DNA of 64,000 bases, taken from CAYTSA01 sp964440345. GTDB taxonomy: Bacteria > Desulfobacterota > Desulfovibrionia > Desulfovibrionales > Desulfovibrionaceae. Position numbers and translations under genes: made by a program. Shown in pieces: positions 62,267 to 64,000 of this stretch. The notes under the pieces were generated by a model. That model was not told where the DNA came from, did not search any database, and was given only the letters and a program-made list of their open reading frames with translations. The stretch covers positions 57,539 to 121,538 of the forward strand of contig CAYTSA010000002.1 of NCBI GenBank assembly GCA_964440345.1. The letters run 5' to 3'. Numbering within the stretch: the stretch's first letter is position 1; each line of letters begins with the position of its first letter.

Positions 62267-62365
62267 ATCGTCTCCCGGTATTTTCTGTCGATTGTGTTGC
62301 GTACGTGACAAATACGTTACTATCCGACCTTGCAGGAAGAGTAAAGCCGCTTCGTTTTTACGTAC

Positions 62366-62394
62366 TTGTCAACGGAGGCAGGCGTAGTTATACA
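62366..62394 (+). promoter_or_regulatory. Candidate promoter of the PAS kinase
   Basis: TTGTCA, a 17-bp spacer and TATACA lie 75 bp upstream of the ATG at 62469, in the divergent region with the receptor gene. Confidence 0.55.
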
Positions 62395-62468
62395 TTTGCT
62401 TGTTCGCTAGGCCTTGCCGCAGCCAAGAGCTGATTCCATCGTGACGCAACACAACTCAGGAGACTGGA

Positions 62469-63557
62469 ATGTCTGACAATCTTTCTCTGGCATGGGCGCC
62501 AGACAAGCTACTTTACGCTTTGTTCAAAGCGTTGCCCGTCGGCGTGTGCATCACTGACGAACTGGGAAATTTCGTCTATGTCAACGAAGCTTACTGCCGC
62601 ATATACGGCTATGACAGCGATGAACTTATCGGCCAAAGCTTTTTGACCGTTGTTCCGCCCGAAAACCACACTACGCTGCAAGAGCTGCACGACCAATTCA
62701 TCATTGGCAATGTTGTGGAAGTTCCAGCTGTTTGGGAAGTGGTCAACAAAAGGGGCAAGCGCATGACTATCCGCGCGACCGCCCGGCGCTATCAGGACGA
62801 GCGGCGCAAGCGCTACAAAATAACCACTGTGACGGACATTACCGAACAGCTGCGGCTGGAGCGCATGCGCAAGGACGCTGAACGCGTTGTACGGCACGAC
62901 CTTAAATCCCCGCTTAACGGCGTCATGGGCGGCGCCCAGTTGCTTCGGGAAACTGGTGAATTTAACGAAGAGCAGACCATGTATCTGGACGCCATCATGG
63001 ACAGCGCCCGCCAGATTCTCTACCTCGTGGACCAGTCCATGGATTGGTTCAGCATGGAGGAAGGCGCCTACCGGCTCAAGCCTACTGACATTGACGCCGT
63101 GCGGTTGCTCACCCGTTTGCGAAGCCAGTTCATGGATATGGCCCGGCGCAAAAACATTAGCATACATCTACAACTGAACGGCGCGCCTTTGGGCTCGGAA
63201 TGCTCTTGCCTTATCCACGGCGAAGAGCGCTTGCTGGAGGTCATGCTGGCCAACCTGGTCAAAAACGCTATTGAGGCCTCTGGCCAGGATGCAACCGTTA
63301 CTCTCGAAGTGCGCTGCGATGAAACGGAAAACACCATCTCCGTCCACAATATGGGGACAGTACCTGCATCCATTCGGCCCAATCTGTTTGACCGCTACGT
63401 GACTGCCGGCAAAAAAGGCGGCACCGGGCTTGGCCTGTACAGCGCCAAACTGGTCGCCACGGTCCATGGGGGCGACTTGAGCTGCTCCACGTCTGAAGCG
63501 GAAGGAACCACCTTCACCGCCCGGCTGCCCAGGCCAGCGGAAGCTGCAGAGGAATGA
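62469..63557 (+). CDS. Soluble PAS-domain histidine kinase
   Basis: This 362-residue cytosolic kinase begins with a PAS domain (about 15-130: LPVGVCITDELGNFVYVNEAY, IYGYDSDELIGQSF). The phospho-His is in VVRHDLKSPLNGVMGGAQLL, an atypical HisKA start, and the ATPase domain has NLVKNAIEASG and KGGTGLGLYSAKLVA. There is no membrane helix or receiver. The ATG follows CAGGAGACTGGA, a strong ribosome site. It is divergent from the chemotaxis receptor and may sense redox or energy state; the partner regulator is unknown. Confidence 0.92.
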   Translation: MSDNLSLAWAPDKLLYALFKALPVGVCITDELGNFVYVNEAYCRIYGYDSDELIGQSFLTVVPPENHTTLQELHDQFIIGNVVEVPAVWEVVNKRGKRMTIRATARRYQDERRKRYKITTVTDITEQLRLERMRKDAERVVRHDLKSPLNGVMGGAQLLRETGEFNEEQTMYLDAIMDSARQILYLVDQSMDWFSMEEGAYRLKPTDIDAVRLLTRLRSQFMDMARRKNISIHLQLNGAPLGSECSCLIHGEERLLEVMLANLVKNAIEASGQDATVTLEVRCDETENTISVHNMGTVPASIRPNLFDRYVTAGKKGGTGLGLYSAKLVATVHGGDLSCSTSEAEGTTFTARLPRPAEAAEE

Positions 63558-63571
63558 CGGGGCAGCTTTCA

Positions 63572-63597
63572 CCGCAGATTGGCGCAGACAACAAGAG
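63572..63597 (-). repeat. TCTGCG-type intergenic repeat, copy 3
   Basis: On the minus strand it reads CTTGTTGTCTGCGCCAATCT followed by GCGGTG, close to 32352-32378. It lies between the PAS kinase stop and the marR remnant. Confidence 0.5.
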
Positions 63598-63606
63598 AGG
63601 ACGGGC

Positions 63607-63855
63607 TCACTCCCTAGCGTTCATGAGTGACTGCGGCGTATCTTTCATATGATCCTGCAGAATTTCGTAGTATCCCGGCAGCAAGTCGTGCAGACGTTGC
63701 TTGCCATACTCTGTAAGCACATACAGTCGGGAGCGGGCGTCCTTTTCATGCGGTAAAGACGCCAGCAACCCTTCCTTCACCAGCGCGTTCACTGTGGTGG
63801 AGACCACCGGCTTGGAAACGTCCAATCGCTCCAGAATGTCTGAGGCGGTGAGGCC
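63607..63855 (-). pseudogene. MarR-family regulator missing its N-terminal part
   Basis: The frame reads GLTASDILERLDVSKPVVST, then VNALVKEGLLASLPHEKDARSRLYVLTEYGKQRLHDLLPGYYEI (read in two pieces) and stops at 63607. This is the MarR winged helix-turn-helix from the recognition region to the last helix. The first 35-40 residues of the family are missing. Upstream of 63855 the same frame reads unrelated residues (GQRHRGDLDAG) and has no ATG or GTG start; the first start-like codon is a TTG at 63825 inside the DNA-binding helix. It therefore looks broken by a rearrangement or by an assembly join. Confidence 0.7.
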
Positions 63856-64000
63856 TGCATCCAGGTCACCCCTGTGGCGCTGTCCGTCACTGTTCCATCG
63901 CCGGCGCCTGCAAAGTTGTTTTCCCCATAGCCGTCGCCGCCGCGCACGTAACGCATGTATCGCCCCTTGCCCTGCCGGTCTTCTTGCGGGTAGCCCTTAA
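63789..64000 (-). CDS. Partial Lcl/DUF1566-domain fragment running off the window
   Basis: On the minus strand, in another frame than the MarR remnant, the sequence reads KGYPQEDRQGKGRYMRYVRG then GENNFAGAGDGTVTDSATG and VTWMQA. This is a strong match to the Lcl C-terminal (DUF1566) pattern (RYVRG..DYGVN.F.DNGDGTVTD.ATGL.W). The homology stops at 63856, exactly where MarR similarity begins, and the frame ends at a TGA at 63789-63791. The 5' part lies past the window. The fragment is cut at its 3' side. Confidence 0.65.
   Translation of the reverse strand, partial: KGYPQEDRQGKGRYMRYVRGGDGYGENNFAGAGDGTVTDSATGVTWMQASPPQTFWSDWTFPSRWSPPQ

Overview
The window is a 64 kb stretch of a GC-rich, Gram-negative chromosome. 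The gene mix suggests a member of the Desulfovibrionales or a related deltaproteobacterial lineage: many PAS-type sensor kinases, chemotaxis receptors, PilZ and HDOD proteins, a cbpA-cbpM-clpB chaperone operon, an SH3/NlpC-P60 lysin of the Desulfovibrio type, a zinc-ribbon FmdB protein and a SulP-cNMP transporter. This is inference: no 16S rRNA or sulfate-reduction gene is present. No tRNA, rRNA, CRISPR array, transposase or prophage was seen.

Layout. 1-4.5 kb: the end of a large PKD-repeat surface protein with a Cys-type C-terminal sorting signal, translationally coupled to a beta-barrel protein. 4.7-8.6 kb: HU, a NarL-type regulator overlapping its cytosolic REC-PAS kinase, and a PilZ-like protein. 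8.6-22.4 kb: glycogen phosphorylase, a chemotaxis receptor, a hybrid kinase with a periplasmic binding domain, an S10 peptidase, a DMT exporter, a coupled YcgR-like/EAL-HDOD pair, and rplM-rpsI. 22.5-31.3 kb: a SulP-STAS-cNMP transporter, greA, a VOC protein, an FmdB zinc ribbon carrying a 21-bp tandem repeat, dnaK, a CheY-like regulator, a Tim44-like protein, and a 2TM gene cut by a 10-N assembly gap (31293-31302). 31.3-46.9 kb: a long minus-strand series with a class-IV PLP enzyme, asd, an S1-type protein, gph, a DJ-1/PfpI protein, a lysin, a hybrid kinase, recD2, a lipoprotein, AMMECR1 and a large SBP-PAS kinase. 47-53.5 kb: typA, a lone solute-binding protein, an unknown membrane protein, a secreted TPR protein and a Cys-rich lipoprotein. 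53.5-64 kb: cbpA-cbpM-clpB, a polysaccharide deacetylase, an HD-GYP-like protein, a PAS-containing chemotaxis receptor, a PAS kinase, and at the edge a 5'-truncated marR fused to an unrelated Lcl/DUF1566 fragment.

The common theme is environmental sensing (five kinases, two receptors, several c-di-GMP-type proteins) beside housekeeping translation and proteostasis genes. Four gene pairs share ATGA-type or nearly abutting junctions, which suggests translational coupling.

The least explained signals are non-coding. A palindromic dispersed repeat family with TAGAGCATTT-type ends supplies stop codons to neighbouring genes. An ungapped 43-bp element lies upstream of two unrelated genes. A 16-bp perfect palindrome sits against the ribosome site of a chemotaxis receptor.
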